A DNA stretch of 22,293 bases from JAYSRU01 sp043720875 (lineage in GTDB: Bacteria; Bacteroidota; Bacteroidia; Flavobacteriales_D; Crocinitomicaceae). Made by a program: the position numbers and the translations under genes. Shown here one piece after another: positions 8,749 through 16,281 of this stretch; position 1 is the first letter of the stretch; each line of letters begins with the position of its first letter. A model generated the notes under the pieces. The model saw only the letters and a program-made list of their open reading frames with translations. It had not been told where the DNA came from and did no database searches. The DNA lies in assembly GCA_043720875.1 (NCBI GenBank), contig JAYSRU010000271.1, positions 1 through 22,293 on the forward strand, given 5' to 3'.

Positions 8749-9440
8749 TTTGTATCACTCAATTTAAACGATTGACCAAACAACTGCGAAAGGGTAACAG
8801 CTTTGAAACTTGGCGACATGATGTGATGTTGTTGCGAAAGATTCAGTTGATTTACGAAAAAATTTAAATCAATATCTATCTCAATACCGGTAGGATTATT
8901 TACACTAAAATCAATTGTTTGTATCCCAATATTAGGAAATTGATATCCACCCAAATGAAAGGCGAATTCACTTTTTCTGTCGGAAGACATATTGCTTTTC
9001 CCTTCCAATTTTATATTAATGTAGCCGCTTTGCCACGACCAATACATGCCAGTGGTTGGATCTAAGTCACCGCCTAAAACTCCAACAACATTTGTGACGC
9101 TATCGATACCAATTGAAAACCTTACTTGATCAAAGTGTAGATTTGCACTAACGTCTAAAAGAATTTCTTGTGCATCTTTGATTGACGCATCAATCAAATG
9201 CCCTAATTGCTCATCCTTGAATACCGATTTCCCTGTGTTTAATAACTCAACCTTAGATACATAAAATTTGAAATTATTAAATTGAATTGAATCTTGGGTA
9301 TTAACACGATATATTGAGTCTAAACTTAAGCGAGTAGATCCAAAGAATGGCTTGAAAATCATTTTTAATCCCGTGTTTTCTTGTGCCATAGCATTGACCA
9401 TGAAAACCAAACAGAACGCAATATTACAGCACCGCTTCAT
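8745..9440 (-). CDS. MbnP-like periplasmic metal-binding protein
   Basis: A 231-residue exported protein. I choose ATG 9438-9440 because it begins a clear signal peptide (MKRCCNIAFCLVFMVNAMAQ); the longer frame to 9530 lies inside the sensor gene. MbnP family hallmarks are FNNFKFYVSKVEL (54-66), HLID (81-84), LGGDLDPTTGMYWSWQSGY (122-140), INIKLEGKS and FAFHLGGYQFP. The only two tryptophans are W134 and W136 inside the MYWSWQSGY motif. In characterised relatives a tryptophan is converted to kynurenine by the partner MbnH, creating a copper(I) site, so one of these two is the likely target. It starts five bases after the sensor stop and is coupled to the diheme enzyme. Confidence 0.85.
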   Translation of the reverse strand: MKRCCNIAFCLVFMVNAMAQENTGLKMIFKPFFGSTRLSLDSIYRVNTQDSIQFNNFKFYVSKVELLNTGKSVFKDEQLGHLIDASIKDAQEILLDVSANLHFDQVRFSIGIDSVTNVVGVLGGDLDPTTGMYWSWQSGYINIKLEGKSNMSSDRKSEFAFHLGGYQFPNIGIQTIDFSVNNPTGIEIDIDLNFFVNQLNLSQQHHIMSPSFKAVTLSQLFGQSFKLSDTK

Positions 9441-9445
9441 ACGTG

Positions 9446-9895
9446 TTAACGTCTTTTCGGGTGTGGCGAAAATAATCGAGCAATTTCTACGGTCAACTTT
9501 TTGAACAACGGAAGTTGTGCTTTGGTACATATTCCTTTAAGATCCATAAAGTGATCGTAATGTATATTTTCAATTTTCACTTGGCAGTTACCAATTTCTG
9601 AAATTAGTGAATCTCTTTTTGATTCATTTAGCTCGTTGTTCAACAAACTATATAACTCATTTTTTAAGCGTTGCATGTGTTGTCCTGTTTCCTTAATTCC
9701 CCGCTTGTGGCCAGTAATCAATTTTTCATACTCAACAACTTGAGCAGCATCTAATTTTAGCTTTTCAATAATTATTGATTTTGGTTCATGGTGCATAGGG
9801 TGAGGCGGTTTATTAAAAACCATCATTGAAACAACTCCTACATTAATGATTACCAATATGACAACCAACCAAGATAATACCTTTATTTTATTCAT
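9446..9895 (-). CDS. periplasmic heavy-metal sensor / Spy-CpxP-like protein
   Basis: A 149-residue protein with an N-terminal membrane anchor (about 7-27) and a helical periplasmic domain. The pattern resembles CnrX/CpxP/Spy proteins: LKLDAAQVVEYEKL (46-59), a charged central helix pair, and CTKAQLPLFKKL (123-134). A histidine cluster follows the anchor (H32, H35, H36), with further histidines at 63, 73, 112, 115 and 145 that could bind metal. In CnrYXH-type systems the X protein senses metal in the periplasm and controls release of the sigma factor by the anti-sigma protein. Its ATG overlaps the anti-sigma gene by eight bases, which supports a common complex. A Spy-like chaperone role is the alternative. 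Confidence 0.75.
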   Translation of the reverse strand: MNKIKVLSWLVVILVIINVGVVSMMVFNKPPHPMHHEPKSIIIEKLKLDAAQVVEYEKLITGHKRGIKETGQHMQRLKNELYSLLNNELNESKRDSLISEIGNCQVKIENIHYDHFMDLKGICTKAQLPLFKKLTVEIARLFSPHPKRR

Positions 9896-10151
9896 TATAT
9901 AATGTGTTATTTGAATCTAAATTTAACGTTTCGACAAGATCAATTTCTTTTGTATCCCCGTTAAAATTACTGAAGAACAAAGAGGAATTTAAACACACCA
10001 AGCATATAACAGCAATGCCTAAAGCATAAGACCATTTTGTAGAAAATTTAGTCTCTGCACTCGATTCCACGGCTTGTTGAATGCGCGTCCACAAATAATC
10101 TGGAGCATCCACTTTATTAATTTCTTTTAATTTATCTAGGTTCAATTTCAA
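9888..10151 (-). CDS. small single-pass membrane protein, likely anti-sigma factor (CnrY-like)
   Basis: An 87-residue protein with a cytosolic N-terminal stretch (1-39, including INKVDAPDYLWTRIQQAV), one membrane helix (about 41-60) and a short acidic periplasmic tail. This size and topology, with the gene between an ECF sigma factor and a periplasmic sensor, fits a short CnrY-type anti-sigma factor whose N-terminal helices hold the sigma factor. There is no conserved zinc-binding HxxxCxxC motif, so it is not a ZAS-type anti-sigma factor. It begins 36 bases after the sigma gene and overlaps the sensor gene. The role rests on position and topology, not on a recognised domain. Confidence 0.65.
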   Translation of the reverse strand: MKLNLDKLKEINKVDAPDYLWTRIQQAVESSAETKFSTKWSYALGIAVICLVCLNSSLFFSNFNGDTKEIDLVETLNLDSNNTLYNE

Positions 10152-10171
10152 ATTGATTCTATTACTTTTAT

Positions 10172-10203
10172 GTTAGACGACAAATAATTAAATATCCTTT
10201 GCC
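10172..10203 (-). promoter_or_regulatory. candidate ECF-sigma promoter for the anti-sigma/sensor/MbnP/MbnH genes
   Basis: On the minus strand GGCAAAGG (10196-10203), a 16-base spacer and CGTCTAAC (10172-10179), matching the site upstream of cotH. The -35 box lies inside the last codons of the sigma gene, so this site would add transcription of the downstream genes without raising sigma production. Confidence 0.55.
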
Positions 10204-10718
10204 GTATTAATTTTATTTGCCAAATTTGTTTTTGCCCGCTGCAACAGTGACTCTACACCTTTATAGCTCATCTTCATTATTTCTGCAACTTCACTCGGTG
10301 ATTTGTTTTCAATTTTTACTAAGATTAATACCGTTTTTTGATTTTCAGGTAAGGTATTAATCAAGGAAAATAATTGCTGTATAGCTTCTTTACTTTCAAG
10401 TTGAACCCCTGGATGATCAAAAGTAGAAATGTCGTGTTTTAATTCATTACTGTCCGCGTGAAACAACGAGGTTAAAAACCCAAATCTCTTTTTTGTGTTT
10501 TTTGCTTTTAGAAAATCAAGCGACTTGTTAATGGTAATACGATAAATCCAAGTGCTTACTTTCGCATTTTTATTAAAGTCGTCTAAAGATTTAAAGACGG
10601 AAACAAAAACATCTTGTGTGATTTCTTCAGCATCTTCAGAATTTTGAACGTAGTGCAAAGCTAGGTTATACACCATATTCTTGTATTCTTTATATAAACT
10701 TTCAAAATTCAACGGCAC
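10188..10718 (-). CDS. ECF-family RNA polymerase sigma factor
   Basis: A 176-residue sigma-70 family factor of the extracytoplasmic-function type. Region 2 spans about 7-75 (LYKEYKNMVYNLALHYV, DAEEITQDVFVSVFKSL, VSTWIYRITINKSLDFLK) and region 4 about 115-168 (INTLPENQKTVLILVKIE, SPSEVAEIMKMSYKGVESLL, the promoter-binding helix-turn-helix). Regions 1 and 3 are absent, as expected. The start is GTG 10716-10718; a TTG two codons in is the nearest alternative and the frame closes upstream at 10740. It heads a cluster with an anti-sigma candidate, a periplasmic metal-sensor-like protein and the MbnP/MbnH pair, so it most likely directs their transcription in response to a periplasmic signal, possibly copper or another metal. 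The signal is inference. Confidence 0.93.
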   Translation of the reverse strand: MPLNFESLYKEYKNMVYNLALHYVQNSEDAEEITQDVFVSVFKSLDDFNKNAKVSTWIYRITINKSLDFLKAKNTKKRFGFLTSLFHADSNELKHDISTFDHPGVQLESKEAIQQLFSLINTLPENQKTVLILVKIENKSPSEVAEIMKMSYKGVESLLQRAKTNLANKINTAKDI

Positions 10719-10752
10719 CGATTTTTTTGCTAATGATAGTTAGAACTTATGA

Positions 10753-10771
10753 TTTACACTATTATTGTAAA
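10753..10771. repeat. palindrome TTTACA-N7-TGTAAA upstream of the sigma gene
   Basis: Perfect six-base arms around seven bases, between the upstream terminator and the GTG start of the sigma gene. Its position suggests an operator or part of the sigma promoter. A GTTCTAAC sequence (minus strand, 10739-10746) resembles the -10 box of the two candidate ECF promoters, but the matching -35 box is missing, so autoregulation is not clear. Confidence 0.4.
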
Positions 10772-10774
10772 CAA

Positions 10775-10802
10775 AAAACAGCTTGATAGGTCAAGCTGTT
10801 TT
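10775..10802 (-). terminator. rho-independent terminator after the repeat-protein operon
   Basis: Twelve-base perfect stem (core AACAGCTTGA / TCAAGCTGTT, loop 10787-10790) followed on the minus strand by a run of six T. It ends the operon of the 1024-residue protein and its small partner and insulates the sigma gene. Confidence 0.9.
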
Positions 10803-10844
10803 CGTTTATTATTTCTAATTCATTATTAATTAATGAACATATAA

Positions 10845-11219
10845 TTACATTTTTTGATACAATTCCAGCAGTGCTGATTCTGATACCACACCTTCACTTT
10901 CTTTATCAAATGAAGTAGCGAATGGAATTAGAAACGTTTTAATTGTTCCCCAATCTATGTTATCAAAATGATAAATAAAGAATTCCTTTCCTTGCAAATT
11001 CGAGGTAAAAACGATTCCTTCTTTTGTATATATAGCATTTTCAAAATTCTTTATATCAACGTGATTTAATACTTGATCATGAATCATGATTTTGGTGCAA
11101 ATAATTGTTTGAGCTTCATGCGTTTGAGCAAAAACAGCTTTTTCCACACGCTGCTTGTCCGATTGAGCTGAAGCCGTTAAACAAGTAACGAGCGTAATAA
11201 TTAGTGCGAAATATTTCAT
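10845..11219 (-). CDS. small exported protein of unknown function
   Basis: A 124-residue protein starting at ATG 11217-11219, one base after the stop of the large repeat-protein gene, so translation is probably coupled. A signal peptide is clear (MKYFALIITLVTCLTASAQ). The mature part (about 105 residues) has alternating beta-type stretches (EGIVFTSNLQGKEFFIYHFD) and one cysteine (C56), with no T9SS sorting domain and no domain I recognise. The longer frame to 11261 overlaps the upstream gene and spoils the signal peptide, so I reject it. A periplasmic accessory role for the large secreted protein is inferred from position only. Confidence 0.75.
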   Translation of the reverse strand: MKYFALIITLVTCLTASAQSDKQRVEKAVFAQTHEAQTIICTKIMIHDQVLNHVDIKNFENAIYTKEGIVFTSNLQGKEFFIYHFDNIDWGTIKTFLIPFATSFDKESEGVVSESALLELYQKM

Positions 11220-11220
11220 C

Positions 11221-14200
11221 TTATAGTTTGTTAAATAGTTTATTAATTGGAAGTTTATCATCGGTCATTAAACGAATGATGTAGCTTCCAGACTTCAAAG
11301 ATTCTAAACTGATTGCAATCGACTGTTCCCCTACTTCATTCCAAATTGTTTCGAGGAGAATATTCCCTTCGATGTCAATAATTTGAACTTTAGAGTTTGA
11401 TTGATTGTCAAATTCTACAAACAACTTATCGTTTGCTGGATTAGGATAAATCAGTAAATCTTCTTTAACTGCGCGGTTTAATACAATAGGATCTGAAAGA
11501 TTACTTCCACCGTCTATATTAATTTGATTTAAACGATAATAGGTTGCCCCTTTTCTAATGTTTTCATCAGTGAAACTATATTTGGTTTGACTTACTTTCG
11601 TTCCATGACCATCTACTTCTCCAATTTTTGAGAAATTGATTCCATCAAATGAGCGTTGAACATCAAAGCGTAAATTGTCTTTTTCAGAACTTGTTGTCCA
11701 ATATATAATATTTTCATGTTCAAAACCTATTCCTGATAATTCTTTCAACTCTACGTTAAGAACGATGATACCTGTTGCTGTCCAACCACTAACGGTAAAA
11801 TTACAAATTGCACCACCGTTTCCATCCACCATCAATCGGTATGTATTACCAATGACCAATGGAGTAGCGGTTACAATTCCTGTAGTTGCAGTTCCAGGAT
11901 TGAAGCAATTTGAAACACTAGCAAAGTTAGTACAACAGCCGCTTCCATTCTCAGTAACATTGTAGACCTCAGCTTGAATACCCGAGGCGCAACCTGTTAC
12001 ACTTGTAAAGTTAAAAGTTTCGGTCACAGCATCAGCAACAAATTCATACCATGAGTTGTTTTCTATCGAACCACAGAATATAGTACTCAAATTTGCCGGT
12101 TGATCTTGTGTAAACGTCCCAGAAGTATTTGCTGAGAATGATCCAACATTTTGAGTAATAATTGCCGGAGCTACGCAGAAATCTTGATTATTTGGCGTTC
12201 CACACGGACCTGTTGCTTGCACGCATACTGTAAAATTAACAGTTTGTCCGGTTGTTCCAGTCCAAGTGTATACCCTTACAAAATAGGTATTACCTACCGT
12301 TAAACCAGTTACTGCACTATTATTAGGATCACTACATACAAGGGCAACCCCTGGCGCTCCACACGTTCCTGCATATACAGAATGATATAAATCTGTTGTT
12401 GAACCAGAAATGCTTGTTAGATTAATAAGTGCTGCTGTAGTTGTTGCTACAAAAGAGTACCAAACGTCATCATCAGCTGTACCTCCACATGCATTTGCTT
12501 GGGCCGAGGCTGTTGCTCCTGTAAGGTACGAAGCTACTCCGCCACAAGCTCCCGCTGCTGGTGTAACCGGAACATTCGTTGCTGCTCCACAGTTGTCATT
12601 TGGTGGTGGTGGTGGTGGTGGTGTAATACACAGGTTAAACGACGATGTTTGTCCGGTTGTTCCGGTCCATGTATATACGCGAATAAGGTAGGTATTCCCA
12701 ACCGTTAAACCTGATACCACTCCACTTTCTGGATCACTGCACAATATGGCTGCCCCAGGGGTACCACATGTTCCAGAGTATACGTTAAAATACATATCCG
12801 TAGTAGAACCGGTAAGGTTATTCAAGTTAATATATTGTGTTGCATTATTGGCAACAAAACTAAACCAAACATCATCATCAGCTGTTCCAAAACAACCGTT
12901 TGCTTGTCCCGATGCAGTTGCACTAGCAACCGTTCCTGGTGTAGTTAAAGTACATAACGCCCCAACATTTACTGGAACGTTTATGGCTCCCCCGCAATTA
13001 TCATTTGCCGGTGGTGGTGGTGGTGTTCCTATACAAACATCAAAAGTCGAAGTTTGGTTTGCTGTGGCGGTCCAAGAATAAATACGCAACCTATATACCG
13101 TTCCTATGGTTAAACCAGTAACTGTACTGCTGTTCGGATCACTACACAATAAAGGCGCGCTTAAAGACCCGCATGCTCCAGTGTAAAGGTTATGATAAAG
13201 ATCTGTTGTTGAACCAGCCACATTGTTCAAATTGATATAATGTGTTGTACTAGTTGCTGTAAATGTATACCAAACATCGTCATCGGCCGTACCAAAACAT
13301 GTTGGATTTGCTTGTGCAGATGCCGTTGCACTGGCTATTGTTCCAGGAGTTACCGTTGTACAAGTTAGCCCTGGATTGACAGTAAGGTTTACAGAACCTG
13401 GACAATCGTTGTTGGCCGGTGGTGGTGGTGGTGACGTTACGCATACGTCAAAAGTAGAGGTTTGCCCGGAAGTTGCTGTCCATGTATACACTCTGACATA
13501 ATACACATTACCAACCGTTAAACCAGTAACTGTACTTGTATTAGGATCACTGCATACTAATGCTGCACCAGGAGCTGCGCATGTTCCTGCATATACACTG
13601 TGGTATAAATCGGTTGTTGATCCTGCTGCGTTGTTTAACGATAGATATTGAGTTGCATTTGTTGCTGTAAAACTGTACCAAACATCATCATCGGCAGAAC
13701 CAAAACATCCATTGGCTTGAGGAGAAGTTGTTGCATTTAAGACCGTACCTGCTGTTTGTGCGGTACAAACCAATGCTGGATTTACGGTAAGCGTAGTTGC
13801 TCCCGAACATTCGTTATTTGCAGGCGGCGGTGGCGAATTAAATACACAAATATTACCAGAAATACTTGCTGTTCCATTACCCGACTGGCGGTGCAATTGT
13901 ACAAAATATACCGTGCCAATAACCGTTGGAATACCGACACTTGCTGTTGCACCACTTGCCGCGTAGCTACATCCTTGTTGAGCGCCCCCACCACATGCAG
14001 ACCAAATTGCTAATGCCAAATCCTGACCAACCGCTGTTGCGTTGATATTGGTGAATGTTGAAGTTGCAGTAAATGAATACCAACCATCATCACGGTCCAA
14101 AAGATTACAAGTAGAAAGAACAAGACCACTGTTGGCAAAGGTGCCAGGCACACTGTAAGCGGTGTTAACACATGTAGCACCAACCGCTAAAGCTGGTACT

Positions 14201-14295
14201 CCGGCACAACCATCAGATTGGCTATATATTGTAGTTTGAAAGAATCCAACAACGCAAAGCAGCAGCGTGGAAACTATTGAAAATTTACTTTTCAT
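11221..14295 (-). CDS. large T9SS-exported repeat protein with poly-proline linkers
   Basis: A 1024-residue surface or secreted protein: signal peptide (1-26, ending IYSQ); a divergent first domain (27-153); four similar domains of about 135 residues (about 154-288, 288-424, 424-558, 558-695), each with ANN/DN-C, Q-A-N--C-G-ADDDVWYSF, GSTTD-Y and SGLTVGN-Y-R-YTWT; a divergent sixth domain (to about 835); a linker domain; and a T9SS type A sorting domain from about 945 (IYPNPANDKLFVEF). Runs of four to seven prolines separate the repeats. Paired cysteines in each repeat suggest disulfides. The fold looks beta-rich, like PPC/Ig-like domains of cell-surface proteins. An adhesion or matrix role is plausible; no catalytic motif is seen. 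A good promoter lies at 14345-14375. Confidence 0.88.
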   Translation of the reverse strand: MKSKFSIVSTLLLCVVGFFQTTIYSQSDGCAGVPALAVGATCVNTAYSVPGTFANSGLVLSTCNLLDRDDGWYSFTATSTFTNINATAVGQDLALAIWSACGGGAQQGCSYAASGATASVGIPTVIGTVYFVQLHRQSGNGTASISGNICVFNSPPPPANNECSGATTLTVNPALVCTAQTAGTVLNATTSPQANGCFGSADDDVWYSFTATNATQYLSLNNAAGSTTDLYHSVYAGTCAAPGAALVCSDPNTSTVTGLTVGNVYYVRVYTWTATSGQTSTFDVCVTSPPPPPANNDCPGSVNLTVNPGLTCTTVTPGTIASATASAQANPTCFGTADDDVWYTFTATSTTHYINLNNVAGSTTDLYHNLYTGACGSLSAPLLCSDPNSSTVTGLTIGTVYRLRIYSWTATANQTSTFDVCIGTPPPPPANDNCGGAINVPVNVGALCTLTTPGTVASATASGQANGCFGTADDDVWFSFVANNATQYINLNNLTGSTTDMYFNVYSGTCGTPGAAILCSDPESGVVSGLTVGNTYLIRVYTWTGTTGQTSSFNLCITPPPPPPPNDNCGAATNVPVTPAAGACGGVASYLTGATASAQANACGGTADDDVWYSFVATTTAALINLTSISGSTTDLYHSVYAGTCGAPGVALVCSDPNNSAVTGLTVGNTYFVRVYTWTGTTGQTVNFTVCVQATGPCGTPNNQDFCVAPAIITQNVGSFSANTSGTFTQDQPANLSTIFCGSIENNSWYEFVADAVTETFNFTSVTGCASGIQAEVYNVTENGSGCCTNFASVSNCFNPGTATTGIVTATPLVIGNTYRLMVDGNGGAICNFTVSGWTATGIIVLNVELKELSGIGFEHENIIYWTTSSEKDNLRFDVQRSFDGINFSKIGEVDGHGTKVSQTKYSFTDENIRKGATYYRLNQINIDGGSNLSDPIVLNRAVKEDLLIYPNPANDKLFVEFDNQSNSKVQIIDIEGNILLETIWNEVGEQSIAISLESLKSGSYIIRLMTDDKLPINKLFNKL
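12205..13833 (-). repeat. four tandem ~405-bp coding repeats with (GGT)n junctions
   Basis: The four central domains of the large secreted protein correspond to DNA units of about 405-409 bases. Unit junctions are marked by GGT tracts near 12601, 13010 and 13419 and a GGC/GGT tract near 13824 (plus strand), encoding the poly-proline linkers. The tract near 12601 is the longest, with about seven GGT units. Phrases such as the ADDDVWYSF and CSDPN segments are repeated nearly unchanged at DNA level, so copy number could change by recombination. Confidence 0.85.
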
Positions 14296-14344
14296 GGTAG
14301 TAGTTGTAGTGTTATTAAGTTGATTAAAACTTTGTAATTTAAAA

Positions 14345-14375
14345 CAAACATAAAATAAAATTATTAATCTACAAA
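14345..14375 (-). promoter_or_regulatory. Bacteroidota sigma-A promoter for the repeat-protein operon
   Basis: On the minus strand TTTG (14372-14375), a 19-base spacer and TATGTTTG (14345-14352): an exact match to TTTG-N19-TAnnTTTG. It leaves a leader of about 45 bases before ATG 14295. Confidence 0.8.
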
Positions 14376-14811
14376 AAATAATTTCACAGCGTCCGCTATA
14401 TACGTTGTTTTTTTAACGAAAAAATACTTGCTAATTTAACAGCCTCATCAAACCCAATGTAATAGGCATACAGAGTAAATATATATTGCAAAAATATTTC
14501 GTAGCAGAGCATGCGATTTGAAAAAAAATCAACATAATTTCTAATAACTCATTGATTTATAGACAATACATCTATGAACCAAGTCGTTGATTGCATCTCT
14601 TAAGCAAATAACAACCAAAGCCCTTAGTATCAATAAAATTCATAGATCTTGGACTAGCACACTTAAATACTCACTCATATTTCGATAAAACAAGTATTCT
14701 GAGAAACTCGAATTGCTTCAACATTTCCGTCGAATGAACACTATGAACTTCTATTGTTCAAACGAAATTCAGCATTTACTAAATCGATCAAAGTAGTAAA
14801 AACGTGTTGAT
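14376..14811. other. gene-free intergenic stretch
   Basis: About 430 bases upstream of the repeat-protein promoter and downstream of the deiminase. I see no open frame of useful length, no tRNA, and no strong hairpin. A short palindrome-like AGCGTCCGCT (14388-14397) beside TATATACGTTG is the only marked sequence. No convincing terminator for the deiminase was found here. Confidence 0.5.
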
Positions 14812-16218
14812 TTACTCATTCAAGACAACTAACCTTTTGTTATCTATAATGACGTGATCCACTTTCAATACATAATTATATAAGCCGTTGTCAAGGTTTC
14901 GAGTATCAAGCGAGAACGTATAATCGCCTTTTTCTACTTGTTGATCCATAACGACTTCCAACAACTCACCAAGCATAGAATAGATTTCTATTTGACAATG
15001 AACCGTACGATCTGAATGTAATTTAACCGTTGACAAACCATTACTTGGGTTAGGGAAGTTTTGCTCCATTGTTACTCCAGGCCTAGATGCCTTCGGTTCG
15101 TTGATCGCGTTAACCGCCACTGCCGTTGGTTGTTGTTGTGTCACACAGTGTACCATACCCCCATTTTCATATAAGTTCCTAACATCTATGCCTACAACCG
15201 TTCTTGTAGGATAAAGACCTTGAATCAATGCATTGGCTACCGCATCGTTAGGATCCGAATAATTTGGAACTAACACTACGTCATTTCCAATATAGAAATT
15301 AAGGTAAGAACCTTTATAACCAAGGTTATTTCCATATGCGGTAGTTACATCATTTTGCGTTAATGGCAATATTGTTTTGGTATACTGAACATTGTTTGCG
15401 TTAGAAGCGTTGTTGATCACGGCAATATCGCTTGGAGTAATTCCCCAATAAGCCAAATCAGTATCACTCATCGTAATGAAAGAATGGTTATCGATGAACT
15501 TAAAAAATCCATCAATATGATAATCAGTTATGTCATCTGCGCTAAACGCGCCATCGAGCCAGATAAACTTAGTAACACTCAAGTTGGTTACAAAAATGGC
15601 TTCTGCTTGAGCTTGTGTCATGCCTGGATTTCTAACCGAACTTAATGGGGCTTGACTCAAAATTGAACTTTTAGTTGCAATAAAAACACCGTCACCATCC
15701 AGTTCGAACGAACCACCTTCGTTCACCATTGTTGTATTTAGATTAATTACAGGGACACTGATATCATTTCCAATTGATGTCGGAATAGTATTACACAGGT
15801 TGAAATTATAATCTCCCCAACCATTGAATCCCCAGTCTTGAATTTTTAATACTCCCGAATTATCACGAACGAATATCGGGCCATTGTCTCTAACCCAAAC
15901 ATCATTAGTTGGATAAACCTTAAAATCTACATTTGTTTGAGAAACTCCCGCAGCCGTTAGTAACGCAATGATCCTAGTTTTTTCTGTATTGTTATACGCT
16001 ATGATGTGTATTTTTTCACCTCCTACTAACGCTTGTGTCATGGCAACCCAAGTCGCGTCCAATCTATTTCTGTAAAGACTACCATACTCGTATTGATGTG
16101 GCCATTGCAACCAAGTGCCCTCGTGCAATTCATGTTCAGGGGGCATAGTATACGTTTGAGCACATAGATTAACGTGCGCTGAGAAAAATAATACAATTAG
16201 AATCGCTTGAATTTTCAT
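14812..16218 (-). CDS. T9SS-exported peptidyl-arginine/agmatine deiminase family protein
   Basis: A 468-residue exported enzyme of the PAD_porph/agmatine deiminase family: signal peptide (1-21, ending LCAQ), catalytic pentein domain (about 22-372) and T9SS type A sorting domain (about 387-468, NFPNPSNG to NGLYNYVLKV). The guanidine-modifying residues are in place: D111 in WVRDNGPIF, H234 and D236 in DYHIDGFFKF, and C358 in GGMVHCVTQQQP; EGGSFELDGDG (167-177) is also typical. It should convert a guanidino group to ureido plus ammonia, either on free agmatine or on C-terminal/peptidyl arginine outside the cell; the substrate cannot be told from sequence. Secretion by T9SS parallels the Porphyromonas PPAD. 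It has its own promoter (16242-16273). Confidence 0.9.
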   Translation of the reverse strand: MKIQAILIVLFFSAHVNLCAQTYTMPPEHELHEGTWLQWPHQYEYGSLYRNRLDATWVAMTQALVGGEKIHIIAYNNTEKTRIIALLTAAGVSQTNVDFKVYPTNDVWVRDNGPIFVRDNSGVLKIQDWGFNGWGDYNFNLCNTIPTSIGNDISVPVINLNTTMVNEGGSFELDGDGVFIATKSSILSQAPLSSVRNPGMTQAQAEAIFVTNLSVTKFIWLDGAFSADDITDYHIDGFFKFIDNHSFITMSDTDLAYWGITPSDIAVINNASNANNVQYTKTILPLTQNDVTTAYGNNLGYKGSYLNFYIGNDVVLVPNYSDPNDAVANALIQGLYPTRTVVGIDVRNLYENGGMVHCVTQQQPTAVAVNAINEPKASRPGVTMEQNFPNPSNGLSTVKLHSDRTVHCQIEIYSMLGELLEVVMDQQVEKGDYTFSLDTRNLDNGLYNYVLKVDHVIIDNKRLVVLNE

Positions 16219-16241
16219 GATTTATATATTTAATTACTTTC

Positions 16242-16273
16242 CAAAAGTATTTCTGAAATCTATAACTTTCAAA
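16242..16273 (-). promoter_or_regulatory. Bacteroidota sigma-A promoter for the deiminase
   Basis: On the minus strand TTTG (16270-16273), a 20-base spacer and TACTTTTG (16242-16249), an exact match to TTTG-N20-TAnnTTTG. The leader to ATG 16218 is about 17-20 bases. It gives the deiminase transcription separate from the two-component genes upstream. Confidence 0.78.
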
Positions 16274-16281
16274 TTATTTCT

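Noticed and set aside
9441..9530. Longer N-terminus for the MbnP-like protein starting at 9530.
   Set aside because: It lies within the sensor gene and places the signal peptide internally; ATG 9440 gives a standard signal peptide five bases after the sensor stop.
12410..13081. Plus-strand open frames opposite the large repeat protein, some glycine- or proline-rich.
   Set aside because: They are antisense shadows of the repeat gene; their glycine runs are the complement of the poly-proline codons and they have no start context.
14388..14410. AGCGTCCGCT beside TATATACGTTG as a possible integron attC or REP-like element.
   Set aside because: Only one copy is present, no paired attC core sites or integrase are nearby, and the hairpin is very short.
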